The translations under genes were made by a program, and so were the position numbers. A stretch of DNA of 64,000 bases from Pelagibacteraceae bacterium AG-349-L17 (lineage in GTDB: Bacteria; Pseudomonadota; Alphaproteobacteria; Pelagibacterales; Pelagibacteraceae), in assembly GCA_003278805.1 (NCBI GenBank), contig QCDC01000007.1:1-64000 (forward strand), written 5' to 3'. Under the pieces are notes generated by a model. It worked only from the letters and a program-made list of their open reading frames with translations, did no database searches and had not been told where the DNA came from. Shown piece by piece: positions 42,854 through 51,872 of the stretch (positions are counted from its first letter, which is position 1; every line of letters begins with the position of its first letter).

Positions 42854-44086
42854 ATGTTCGAAAATATTGATATTAAAAAAATCAAAGAAGAACTCAGAAA
42901 TCATTCAAAAAATTACAGAGAAAATTTCTCTAAAATTGAAAAATTTATAGAAGCTGAAATACAAGAAATATTAAATTTCAAAAAAAACAATAAATCCATA
43001 ATTCCAGAAATTAGTATTAATGAAATAGATCAAGACAAAACAAGAGTAATAGAAGATATAAAAAAAAGAGGATGTGTAATAATCCGAGATGTTTTTGAAG
43101 ACAAATTTATTGAAAATTTAAATCTTCAATTAGAGAATTATATTGACGAAAATAATTATTATGAAGATCAAAAGAAGAAAGCTGATCTAGATAAATATTT
43201 TAGTGATCTTAAATCAGGCAAACCTCAAATATTCGGCCTTTATTGGTCCAAAGCACAAATAGAAATTAGACATTCAGAGCAAATGGCTAAAGTAAAAAAA
43301 TGGCTTAATAATCTTTGGGTTTATAAAAATGAAGAATATGAGGTTTTTGATCCTAATAAAGAATTATCTTATGCAGATAGAGTTAGAAGAAGAGAACCAG
43401 GTGATGATACTTTGGGGCTTTCTCCTCATTGCGATGCTGGATCTATTGAAAGATGGACTGATAGTTATTATCAAAAAATTTATACAGATATATTTTCTGA
43501 TAATTTTGAAAAATATAATCCATTTGAAGCAAAATATAGAGATAAAACAATAGAGTTTGAGTCTCCTGCAGTTGCACATGTTTTTAGAACTTTTCAAGGT
43601 TGGACAGCTTTAACAGAACAAGGTCCAAACGATGGAACTTTACAATTAATACCAATTGCTAAAGCAATGACATATGTTTTAACAAGAGCATTGCAAGACG
43701 ATGTTCCTGAAAATGAATTGTGCGGATCAAAACTTGGTAGAGCATTATCTGTAAATAAAGATTATCATTCATTACTTTTAAAAGGTTTAGTTTCAATTCC
43801 AAAAATGAAACCAGGTGATACTGTTTGGTGGCATCCAGACGTCATCCATGCTGTTGAAGACAAACATTCAGGAAAAAATTATTCTAATGTTGTTTACGTT
43901 GGTGCAACACCTTATTGTAAAAAAAATCTTGATTATACAATAAAACAATCAAAAAAATTTCTAGAAGGTAAAAGCCCACCAGATTTTTCTGCTGAAGATT
44001 ATGAAATAAATTATAAAGGAAGAGTTAAGTTAGAAGATTTAAGTTTATTGGCAAAGAAACAGTTAGCTTTAGAGGAATGGAGTTAA
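42854..44086 (+). CDS. DUF1479 (YbiU-like) putative 2OG/Fe(II)-type oxygenase
   Basis: RGCVIIRDVF, LGLSPHCDAGSIERW, KPGDTVWWHPDVIHAVED. Confidence 0.78.
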   Translation: MFENIDIKKIKEELRNHSKNYRENFSKIEKFIEAEIQEILNFKKNNKSIIPEISINEIDQDKTRVIEDIKKRGCVIIRDVFEDKFIENLNLQLENYIDENNYYEDQKKKADLDKYFSDLKSGKPQIFGLYWSKAQIEIRHSEQMAKVKKWLNNLWVYKNEEYEVFDPNKELSYADRVRRREPGDDTLGLSPHCDAGSIERWTDSYYQKIYTDIFSDNFEKYNPFEAKYRDKTIEFESPAVAHVFRTFQGWTALTEQGPNDGTLQLIPIAKAMTYVLTRALQDDVPENELCGSKLGRALSVNKDYHSLLLKGLVSIPKMKPGDTVWWHPDVIHAVEDKHSGKNYSNVVYVGATPYCKKNLDYTIKQSKKFLEGKSPPDFSAEDYEINYKGRVKLEDLSLLAKKQLALEEWS

Positions 44087-44340
44087 TTATTTAAAAGATC
44101 TTTAAGTTTATTTTCTTTTTCTAAAGCTCTAACCTCATCATAACCACCAATATGTTGGTCATCAAAAAAAATTTGTGGAATAGTTCTTTTACCATTAGCT
44201 TTTTTAATCATTTCATCCATTGCACCATCTACTTTTGAAATATCAATTTCATTATAGGGGGCATTATTTCTAGCTAATAATCTTTTTGCTGCTTCGCAAT
44301 AATTACATAGAGGACCTGTGTACATAGTAATTTTTTTCAT
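44083..44340 (-). CDS. grxC: Glutaredoxin (GrxC type) with CNYC active site
   Basis: MYTGPLCNYCEAAKRLL, RTIPQIFFDDQHIGGYDEV. Confidence 0.88.
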   Translation of the reverse strand: MKKITMYTGPLCNYCEAAKRLLARNNAPYNEIDISKVDGAMDEMIKKANGKRTIPQIFFDDQHIGGYDEVRALEKENKLKDLLNN

Positions 44341-44343
44341 AAG

Positions 44344-44640
44344 CTATAGATAGTCACCTTTTTTAATTTTACTAGTTATTTCTTTTCTAGAGTACTCGAA
44401 TTTTTTTCGATGTTTAATACTTTTTTGGTTTACTCTTTTTCTCCACAATCTAAATGATGATGGTTTTAAAGATCTTCGCATAATTTTAATTACATCAGAC
44501 TCTTTCTTCCCAGTTTTTTTTTCGATTTCCTCGAAGGTTATCCTGTCTGCCCAGGCTGCCCAAATGATCCAATCGGGATCGTCCATTTTGGGCTCTGGGT
44601 TTTTGACTCTAGTGACTGGTCTGTGACCTTTTTTTTTCAT
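44344..44640 (-). CDS. DUF2805/TIGR03643-like family protein
   Basis: PDWIIWAAWADRITFEEIEKKTGKKESDVIKIMRRSLKPSSFRLWRKRV. Confidence 0.7.
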   Translation of the reverse strand: MKKKGHRPVTRVKNPEPKMDDPDWIIWAAWADRITFEEIEKKTGKKESDVIKIMRRSLKPSSFRLWRKRVNQKSIKHRKKFEYSRKEITSKIKKGDYL

Positions 44641-44681
44641 AAATCCTTTATATTTGAAAAAAAAATTTAATGCATTTTTTT

Positions 44682-44723
44682 TTACCCTCTGATATGATGT
44701 ATCAGATAGTCCTTCTTAGCCAT
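44682..44723 (-). CDS. Candidate 13-aa leader peptide MAKKDYLIHHIRG
   Basis: Minus strand GGGAGctaaagATGGCTAAGAAGGACTATCTGATACATCATATCAGAGGGTAA, with SD-like GGGAG. Confidence 0.3.
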   Translation of the reverse strand: MAKKDYLIHHIRG

Positions 44724-44757
44724 CTTTAGCTCCCGGTTTTTAAGGACTATCTTTTTT
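44704..44757 (+). promoter_or_regulatory. Terminator-like stem-loop ending in a U-tract immediately before the LysE-family start codon (candidate attenuator)
   Basis: AGATAGTCCTT ... AAGGACTATCT TTTTTT (11-bp perfect stem) directly before ATG 44759; preceded by hairpin CTGATAtgatgTATCAG. Confidence 0.55.
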
Positions 44758-44758
44758 T

Positions 44759-45373
44759 ATGCTCCCCTTAGATTTCATCCTTTATCTGCAGATAATAATT
44801 TTTCTATTCATTACACCAGGAACTCCTAGAGTTGTGATTATCTCGTATTCAATGAATTATGGAGTTGGAAAATGTGTCTGGTCAGCATTAGGGGATGTAA
44901 CAGCAAATTTTATTCAAGCAACTTTAGTAATTTTTGTAATAGGATCTTTTTTTTCTGAGAACTCAACAATATTAAATGTATTTAAATGGATAGGAATAAT
45001 TTATATTTTATATCTTGCTTATGATATTTATAAATCACGTCCAAAAACTATTTCAAGTGAAGGTGAAATAAAAAAAAGTAACTTGTCTTTCTTTCGAGAC
45101 GGTTTCTTGGTTGCCGGAACAAGTCCAAAAGCTTGGATGTTTTTTCCTTTTATATTTCCACAATTTATTGACTTTAATTCGAATTTATTGGCACAATTTG
45201 TAATTTTAATAACAACATACATCGTTTTAGATTTTTTATCTTTGATTGGTTACGCAATGCTTGCACAGAAGTTAATTAAGTGGATTACTGCAAATCCAAA
45301 AACAATTAATACAATTTCTGCGAGTGTTTTAGTAATTATTGCTGGAATAATTGTCATAACTCAACAATATTAA
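44759..45373 (+). CDS. LysE-family amino-acid exporter
   Basis: Polytopic; FLFITPGTPRVVIISYSMNYGVGKCVWSALGDVTAN, FLVAGTSPKAWMFF. Confidence 0.85.
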   Translation: MLPLDFILYLQIIIFLFITPGTPRVVIISYSMNYGVGKCVWSALGDVTANFIQATLVIFVIGSFFSENSTILNVFKWIGIIYILYLAYDIYKSRPKTISSEGEIKKSNLSFFRDGFLVAGTSPKAWMFFPFIFPQFIDFNSNLLAQFVILITTYIVLDFLSLIGYAMLAQKLIKWITANPKTINTISASVLVIIAGIIVITQQY

Positions 45374-45459
45374 ATTAGTTTGGTCTTTATTGCTACTTGC
45401 ATAAAATTAAATTTCTTTATTTAATCATTTTATAATTAATTAATTAAAGAGGAAATAAA

Positions 45460-46698
45460 ATGAGATTAAATAAAATAATTTTAAGTTTTGTTTCTGCATT
45501 AGTAATTTTATTTTCAACTTCTGTTGCATCTTTTGCAAAAGTAGTTGGTGATAAAATTATTTTAGGTGCTGCGATTTCCTTAACTGGTAAATACTCATCT
45601 AATGGTGTTCATACTCAAAATGGTTACAATATGGCCGTTGATAGAATTAACAGCATGGGTGGTGTTAAAGTTGGTGGAAAGACTTATAAGTTTGACATTA
45701 TTTATTATGATGATGAATCAAACCCTAAGAGAGCTGCACAGCTTGCAGAAAGATTAATATCACAAGATGGTGTTGAGTTTATGCTTGGCCCTTACAGTTC
45801 TGGTTTAACTAAAGCGATTGCGCCAGTGACTGAAAAATATGGTGTTCCAATGGTTGAAGCGAATGGTGCATCTAGATCTTTGTTTACAAAAGGTTACAAA
45901 TATCTATTTGCTGTATTAGCTCCAGCGAACTTATATCTTGATGTAGCAATTGAGACAGCAGTTGAGTTAAATGGTGGAAAAGGGGTTAGAATTGCTCAAG
46001 CGTTTGAACAAGATGCTTTTTCACAGGACGTTAGATTAGGCATTTTAGATGCTGCAGAAAGAACTGGTTCTAAAATCATAATCGACGATAAATTGCCTAA
46101 AGAGCTAAATGATATGGCTGCTACTTTGGTTAAAGTAAAACAAATGAAACCAGATGTGCTTGTTGTATCAGGTCATACAAAAGGTGCATTAACAGCGATC
46201 AGACAAATTGCTGAAATGAAAGTTGATGTTCCAATGCTAGCTATGACACACTGTGATGCAGCTAAACTATCTAAACAGCATGGTAAAAATTCACAGTATG
46301 CACTTTGTGCTTCTCAATGGCACAAGTCACTAACTTATAAAGATGATTTCTTTAAAGATGGTATGACTTATGCTGCAGACTTTGAGAAAGAGTTTGGATA
46401 CGATCCACCTTACCAATCTGCTGAATCTTCAGCTGCTTTATTGGTATTCAAAGATGCATTTGAAAGAGCAAATTCTTTCGATCAAAAGAAAGTAAGAGAT
46501 GCTCTTGCAGCAACTAATATGCAAACATTCTATGGAAATATTAAATTTGCACCTGGTGGCCAGAACGTTGACAAGCCAATGGTACTTTTCCAAGTAATGT
46601 GTGATGCTTCAGGAAAATGTGAAAACAAAGTTGTTGCTCCTTTAAAATGGGCTTCTGCTAAGTTGATACATCCCGTTCCTAAGTGGTCGGAAAGATAA
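45460..46698 (+). CDS. Branched-chain amino acid/amide ABC transporter substrate-binding protein
   Basis: Signal peptide; ILGAAISLTGKYSSNGVHTQNGYNMAVDRIN, YYDDESNPKRAAQLAERLI. Confidence 0.9.
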   Translation: MRLNKIILSFVSALVILFSTSVASFAKVVGDKIILGAAISLTGKYSSNGVHTQNGYNMAVDRINSMGGVKVGGKTYKFDIIYYDDESNPKRAAQLAERLISQDGVEFMLGPYSSGLTKAIAPVTEKYGVPMVEANGASRSLFTKGYKYLFAVLAPANLYLDVAIETAVELNGGKGVRIAQAFEQDAFSQDVRLGILDAAERTGSKIIIDDKLPKELNDMAATLVKVKQMKPDVLVVSGHTKGALTAIRQIAEMKVDVPMLAMTHCDAAKLSKQHGKNSQYALCASQWHKSLTYKDDFFKDGMTYAADFEKEFGYDPPYQSAESSAALLVFKDAFERANSFDQKKVRDALAATNMQTFYGNIKFAPGGQNVDKPMVLFQVMCDASGKCENKVVAPLKWASAKLIHPVPKWSER

Positions 46699-46710
46699 AT
46701 TAAAATATTA

Positions 46711-46740
46711 AAGCCCCCTAGTCATAGGGGGCTTTTTTTT
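46711..46740 (+). terminator. Rho-independent terminator (or attenuator between SBP and permease genes)
   Basis: AAGCCCCCTAgtcaTAGGGGGCTTTTTTTT. Confidence 0.93.
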
Positions 46741-46762
46741 ATATAAACCAAAAATATTTTTT

Positions 46763-47656
46763 ATGGATTTTCTTGTATTTCAATATCCTATGATAACTGT
46801 TCAAGCTTGCTTGGATGGTATTTTACTTGGAGTTTTGTTTGCATTGATTGCATATGGAATGGCACTTCAATGGGGTGTAATGAATATTATTAATATTGCA
46901 CAAGGAGATCTTGTTATTTTAGGTGGATACATTGCATATTTTATGTACCTATATGGTATTCATCCAGCATGGGGAGTAATTGTTGCGCCTGTAATAATGT
47001 ACTTTGTTGGTATAGCGATTTACAAACTAGTAATTAATAAAGTAGTAGATAGGGATTTATTTATCTCTATTTTGGCGACTTTTGGAATAAGTATTCTTTT
47101 CATGCAATTAATGAATTTTGCATTTGGTGCAGATGTTGTACTTGCAAACTCTGGTTATGGAACAACTATGTTGTTTGATAGCAATGTTGTGTTACCTAAT
47201 TCAAAAATATTTTCAGCATTTATAAGTATTTTGTTTGCAGTTTGTTTAGTAATTTATATGAAAAAATCTAAGCTTGGCCGAGCTATTAGAGCTACAGCTC
47301 AAAATGCAAGAGCTGCAAAGATTTTAGGCGTTGATACAGAAAAAGTTTATGCAGCAACATTTGGAATAAATGCTGCTCTTTGTGGTGTTGCTGGAGCATT
47401 AATTTCAATAACATTTACTATTCATCCTTACATGGGCTTACCATATACGATTAGATCTTTTATGATTGTGATTGTAGCAGGATTAGGAAACTTGCCTGGT
47501 GTTGCAATGTCAGGAATGGGATTAGGAGTTTTTGAAGAGTTTGCAGATTATATTTTAGGAACAGAATTTAGAATTGGTTCAGTGTTTTTATTATTAGTTT
47601 TAATCCTAGTTTACAGAAGATTTAAACTTTCTAGAAAAAGAGAGTATTTAAAATGA
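46763..47656 (+). CDS. LIV-type ABC transporter permease (LivH-like)
   Basis: DGILLGVLFALIAYGMALQWGVMNIINIAQGDLVILGGYIAY. Confidence 0.92.
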   Translation: MDFLVFQYPMITVQACLDGILLGVLFALIAYGMALQWGVMNIINIAQGDLVILGGYIAYFMYLYGIHPAWGVIVAPVIMYFVGIAIYKLVINKVVDRDLFISILATFGISILFMQLMNFAFGADVVLANSGYGTTMLFDSNVVLPNSKIFSAFISILFAVCLVIYMKKSKLGRAIRATAQNARAAKILGVDTEKVYAATFGINAALCGVAGALISITFTIHPYMGLPYTIRSFMIVIVAGLGNLPGVAMSGMGLGVFEEFADYILGTEFRIGSVFLLLVLILVYRRFKLSRKREYLK

Positions 47657-48246
47657 AAAAAATATTCTTTTTAATATTCATATTTATTTTTACTAATTCT
47701 TCATATGCTAAAGAGAGGTTTATTCCCATAGAATTATGGCTTGGAATACCATCAACAGGATCAAATGAGCTTAAATTTTATGAGGTAAATAACAAACAAC
47801 ATGGTGGTAAATTAAAGGTTACAGGACCGATTAATTGGAAAAATGAAAAAACAGGCAAAACAATCCAAGTTTATGAAAGAAAAAGAGGTTCAAAAATTCA
47901 GTACTTCACAATCACAAATAATGGTCAATGTTTAGGTAGAGTTTGGGACAGTCGAAAAAGAAGTAATGGTGTTGTAATTGCTATAGATAGAGGATGTAAA
48001 TTTCCTCTTGGAGTTTGGAAAGAAGGAGAAACACGTGAATTTTTTTCAGGTTATGATTATCCAAAAAAAAGAATTGGTATGAAGAAAAAATTAACTATCA
48101 AAAAGATAGGAGATGAAAAAAAATGTCTTACTTTTAGATGGGTTCTTGTTCCTATGGGAGGAAAAAAATCAGGAAAAATAATAGATGATAATGATTACAC
48201 TTACTGTCCAAATAAAGGATTTACAAAACTGGTATCTAGAAAATAA
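47653..48246 (+). CDS. Predicted secreted/periplasmic protein of unknown function embedded in the Liv operon
   Basis: Signal peptide MKKIFFLIFIFIFTNSSYA; 4-bp overlap with livH-like ORF and 1-bp overlap with livM-like ORF. Confidence 0.75.
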   Translation: MKKIFFLIFIFIFTNSSYAKERFIPIELWLGIPSTGSNELKFYEVNNKQHGGKLKVTGPINWKNEKTGKTIQVYERKRGSKIQYFTITNNGQCLGRVWDSRKRSNGVVIAIDRGCKFPLGVWKEGETREFFSGYDYPKKRIGMKKKLTIKKIGDEKKCLTFRWVLVPMGGKKSGKIIDDNDYTYCPNKGFTKLVSRK

Positions 48247-49295
48247 TGAATAGAAATATAATATTATACGCTGCAATTTTAATATTTGGATTGGCTGCTC
48301 CATTTATTTTCCCAGCATTTAAAGTTCAATTATCAATTCTTTGTATATTGATTGTACTTGCAATCACTTGGAATATTCAAGGTGGTGAAATGGGATATAA
48401 CACTTTTGGAAATATATTATTTTATGGACTAGGAATGTATTTATGTGCCTCGGTTCAAGTTGGAATGTTTTTCCCGTTAGCTGAATGGACTGAAAGTGGT
48501 GGTGAAAAAACATTTGTTCATACTCCTACACAATTTTTTCAAGGAATGGCAGTTGGACTAGTTGTAGCTGCTGTAGTTCCAACTATTGTAGCTGGTTTAA
48601 TAGGATATTCTATTCTTGGACTTAGAGGACATTATTTTGCAATTTGTACATTAGGTTTAGGTGTAGCTGCAGGTGAAATTTCTGGTGGAATAGAAATTAT
48701 TGGAGCAGGACAAGGGTTTACAACTCCTCCTTTTCCTAATGTAGGAAGTTTAGAGGCCAGAGGTGAATTTTTTTATTTTTTAAGTTTCTTAGTTTTGATT
48801 TTAACTTTTCTTGCTGTCAAAGCAATTTACTCTACAAGATTTAAATTAATTTTGAATGCTATTAGAGATAACGAAGATAAAGCAGAGGCGATGGGAATAG
48901 AGACCATGAAATATAAAATTATTGGTTGGATGATATCTGCTTTCTTCTGTGGTTTAGCGGGAGGTATTATGGGTGGTTTAGTTGGTTATATAGACTCAAC
49001 TGATGTTGCATTTGATGGAAGAGAAATGGGAGTATTCATGGTTCTAATGGCAATATTAGGCGGTAAAGGAACTTTATGGGGACCAGTTATTGGAGCAACT
49101 GTATTTCACATATTTAAAGAAGGTTTTTGGACATTCTTCTTAGGTTGGCAGTATGTAGCTTTAGGAGTTTTGATTGTTGTAATTGTAATTTATTTCCCAG
49201 AAGGAATTATGGGATGGTTAAGAGAAAAATATCCAGAACGATTTGGAGAAGTTGTTGATGAAGCAGACCGAAAGGCACAGGTAGAAATAAAATGA
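48246..49295 (+). CDS. LIV-type ABC transporter permease (LivM-like)
   Basis: NTFGNILFYGLGMYLCASVQVG, NAIRDNEDKAEAMGIETMKYKIIGWMISAFFCGLAGG. Confidence 0.92.
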   Translation: MNRNIILYAAILIFGLAAPFIFPAFKVQLSILCILIVLAITWNIQGGEMGYNTFGNILFYGLGMYLCASVQVGMFFPLAEWTESGGEKTFVHTPTQFFQGMAVGLVVAAVVPTIVAGLIGYSILGLRGHYFAICTLGLGVAAGEISGGIEIIGAGQGFTTPPFPNVGSLEARGEFFYFLSFLVLILTFLAVKAIYSTRFKLILNAIRDNEDKAEAMGIETMKYKIIGWMISAFFCGLAGGIMGGLVGYIDSTDVAFDGREMGVFMVLMAILGGKGTLWGPVIGATVFHIFKEGFWTFFLGWQYVALGVLIVVIVIYFPEGIMGWLREKYPERFGEVVDEADRKAQVEIK

Positions 49296-50032
49296 GTATT
49301 CTTGAAGTAACTAACGTTAGTAAATCTTTTGGAGGAGTGAAAGCTAACGTTGATATTTCTATGTCGGTTGAAAAAGGAAAAATAGTGGGGTTAATCGGTC
49401 CGAATGGATCTGGAAAAACTACATTATTTAATTCTATTGTTGGAACGTATCCTATTGATCAAGGGTCAATTAAATTTAATGGTAAGGAAGTATCAGAGCT
49501 TCCAGTACCAGTTATAGCTAAACTTGGTTTATTAAGAACTTTTCAACAAACAAGAATTTATGGAAAATTAAATTGTATAGACAACATGCTTATCAGTCAC
49601 AAAGGTAGCGATGAAAGTATGTTAAAATTATTCTCAAAGATCCCACAGGAATTAACTGAAAAAGCAGAAAATTTATTGAATTTTGTTGGACTTTATCAAA
49701 AGAGAAAATTAAGAGCTGGAGACTTATCTTTTGGGCAACAAAAGCTTCTTGAGCTTGCTATGGCATTAATGAATGAGCCGGAGATGCTTTTGTTAGATGA
49801 GCCTACCGCAGGAATTAATCCTACTTTGATCAATGGAATTATAGATAGATTAATAAAAGTAAATCAAGACTTTGGAATTACTCTTTTAGTTATCGAGCAC
49901 AATATGAGAGTAATTATGCAATTAGCAGAGAATATTTTTTGTTTAGCTCACGGTAAAATGTTAGCTAATGGTTCGCCAGATGAAATTAAAAATGATAAGC
50001 GTGTTATCGATGCTTATTTAGGAGCTCAATAA
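49292..50032 (+). CDS. LIV-type ABC transporter ATPase (LivG-like)
   Basis: GLIGPNGSGKTTLFNSIVG, LSFGQQKLLELAMALMNEPEMLLLDEPTAGINP. Confidence 0.92.
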   Translation: MSILEVTNVSKSFGGVKANVDISMSVEKGKIVGLIGPNGSGKTTLFNSIVGTYPIDQGSIKFNGKEVSELPVPVIAKLGLLRTFQQTRIYGKLNCIDNMLISHKGSDESMLKLFSKIPQELTEKAENLLNFVGLYQKRKLRAGDLSFGQQKLLELAMALMNEPEMLLLDEPTAGINPTLINGIIDRLIKVNQDFGITLLVIEHNMRVIMQLAENIFCLAHGKMLANGSPDEIKNDKRVIDAYLGAQ

Positions 50033-50817
50033 TGTCAAATCAATATGAAGTTTTAGGTAAAGCTCCAACACCAGAAGATTTAAAAATACTCTCTCCTAAT
50101 GAAATTCATTTAACAATTAAAAATTTAAGTGCTGGTTATGGAAAAATGGAAATTTTGCATAACTTTGATTTATTTGTAAATAAAGCACAATCATTATGTT
50201 TAATTGGCCCAAATGGAGCAGGTAAATCTACAATACTTCATTCAATATATGGTTTTACAAATATTTTTTCTGGTCAAATAGAAATAGATGGAAAAGAAAT
50301 TACCAACTTAACACCAGCTGAAAAACTAAAGTCAGTTGGTATAGCATATATTTTACAAGATAATTCAGTTTTTCCGGACATGACGGTCGAAGAAAACTTA
50401 TTAATGGGTGGATATATTAAAGATAAAACAGAAGAATCATTTCAAGAAGCAGAAAGAATTTTAGAAAAATATGAAAGATTAAGAAATAGAAGAAACCAGC
50501 CTGCAAAAGTGCTGTCTGGCGGTGAAAGAAGATTATTAGAAATATCTAGAGCTTTAGTTATGAAACCATCAGTATTATTGGTAGATGAACCATCAATTGG
50601 GTTAGAACCAAGATACATTGATATGGTGTTTGAAATTTTAAGAGATCTTCAACAGAATGAAAAGAAAACTATAATTCTAGTTGAGCAAAATGCCAAAAAA
50701 GGTTTAGAGTTTGCAGACATAGGATACGTTTTGGTATCAGGTCAAACTGCAATCGCCGGCAAAGGAGATGAGTTATTACAAAATCCAGATGTCGGTAGAC
50801 TATTCCTTGGTGGTTAA
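50032..50817 (+). CDS. LIV-type ABC transporter ATPase (LivF-like)
   Basis: LIGPNGAGKSTILHSIYGF, LSGGERRLLEISRALVMKPSVLLVDEPSIGL. Confidence 0.92.
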   Translation: MSNQYEVLGKAPTPEDLKILSPNEIHLTIKNLSAGYGKMEILHNFDLFVNKAQSLCLIGPNGAGKSTILHSIYGFTNIFSGQIEIDGKEITNLTPAEKLKSVGIAYILQDNSVFPDMTVEENLLMGGYIKDKTEESFQEAERILEKYERLRNRRNQPAKVLSGGERRLLEISRALVMKPSVLLVDEPSIGLEPRYIDMVFEILRDLQQNEKKTIILVEQNAKKGLEFADIGYVLVSGQTAIAGKGDELLQNPDVGRLFLGG

Positions 50818-51521
50818 TGATTAATAAAAAAATTTTCTTTAAGGGATATAAATCAATTTTAGCACATGACAGTCCTGCAATTGCTTTAGGTTTTTGTTTT
50901 GTTGCTATTGGTGCACTTCTTAAAAATTTAGGATTTAATATTCAGGAAAGTATTTTTTCAACAATGTTGACTTATGCCTTGCCAGGATCTTTAGTAATGG
51001 CAGAGTCTTTATTAGTTGGAGCATCATTGTTAAATATTTTTTTAGCAGTTTGGTTTGTAAATGCTCGTCTATATCCAATGGCTGTCTCTCTATTTCCATT
51101 AATGATGCATAAAAACCAACCAAAATGGAAATATTACTTCTCATGTCATTTTATAGCTGTCTCTGCTTGGTTGATTATGAAAAGTAATTACAAATCAATC
51201 CCTAAAGAACAAAGAATTGATTATTGGATAGGAATAGGAAGCGCCACTTGGAGTGTTGCTGTCTTAGGTACTTTTCTCGGTTTTTATTTTTCAGAATTTC
51301 TCAATAAAGAAATAATGATGGGTTTAGCAATTTTAAATCCTATTTATTTTTTATGCATGATGGTTGGAGCGTCTAAAACAATTCAAATTACACTTTCAGT
51401 TTTGTTAGGGGCTATATTAGGACCAATTTTTTATTTTTTTTCACCAGAGTGGTCAATTTTATTAGGTGGTGTAGTAGGTGGAACAGTAGCTTATTTAATT
51501 GGAGAAACAAATGTCAGTTAG
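50817..51521 (+). CDS. azlC: AzlC-family branched-chain amino acid exporter, large subunit
   Basis: SPAIALGFCFVAIGALLKNLGFNIQESIFSTMLTYALPGSLVMAESLLVGASLLNIFLAVWFVNARLYPMAVSLFPLM. Confidence 0.85.
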   Translation: MINKKIFFKGYKSILAHDSPAIALGFCFVAIGALLKNLGFNIQESIFSTMLTYALPGSLVMAESLLVGASLLNIFLAVWFVNARLYPMAVSLFPLMMHKNQPKWKYYFSCHFIAVSAWLIMKSNYKSIPKEQRIDYWIGIGSATWSVAVLGTFLGFYFSEFLNKEIMMGLAILNPIYFLCMMVGASKTIQITLSVLLGAILGPIFYFFSPEWSILLGGVVGGTVAYLIGETNVS

Positions 51522-51837
51522 TGTAGTTTATGCAATTTTAGTTACTTCACTTGCAACTTTTTTATCAAGATTTCTTGGCGCCATAAGTTCTCAAGGAATA
51601 AAAGAAACTTCAAAAATATTTAAGTGGTTTAATTGCCTAGCCTATGCAACTTTAGCTGCTTTGATAGCAAGAACAATTATTTTTCCAGTAGGAGTTTTAA
51701 ACGAAGCAGGGCATTCATTAAGATTTGTAGTTGTTATATTATCTCTAGCTGTTTTTTTTCTTTCAAAAAGAAACTATGTATATCCAACAATTTTTTCTGC
51801 AGTCTGTATGGCTGTATTAGTAAGTTTTTTTAAATAA
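51511..51837 (+). CDS. azlD: AzlD-family branched-chain amino acid exporter, small subunit (start likely 51511)
   Basis: Small polytopic protein overlapping azlC; LVTSLATFLSRFLGA. Confidence 0.75.
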   Translation: MSVSVVYAILVTSLATFLSRFLGAISSQGIKETSKIFKWFNCLAYATLAALIARTIIFPVGVLNEAGHSLRFVVVILSLAVFFLSKRNYVYPTIFSAVCMAVLVSFFK

Positions 51838-51872
51838 AATTGATTAATTAACTAATTTAGTTATTATTTATT

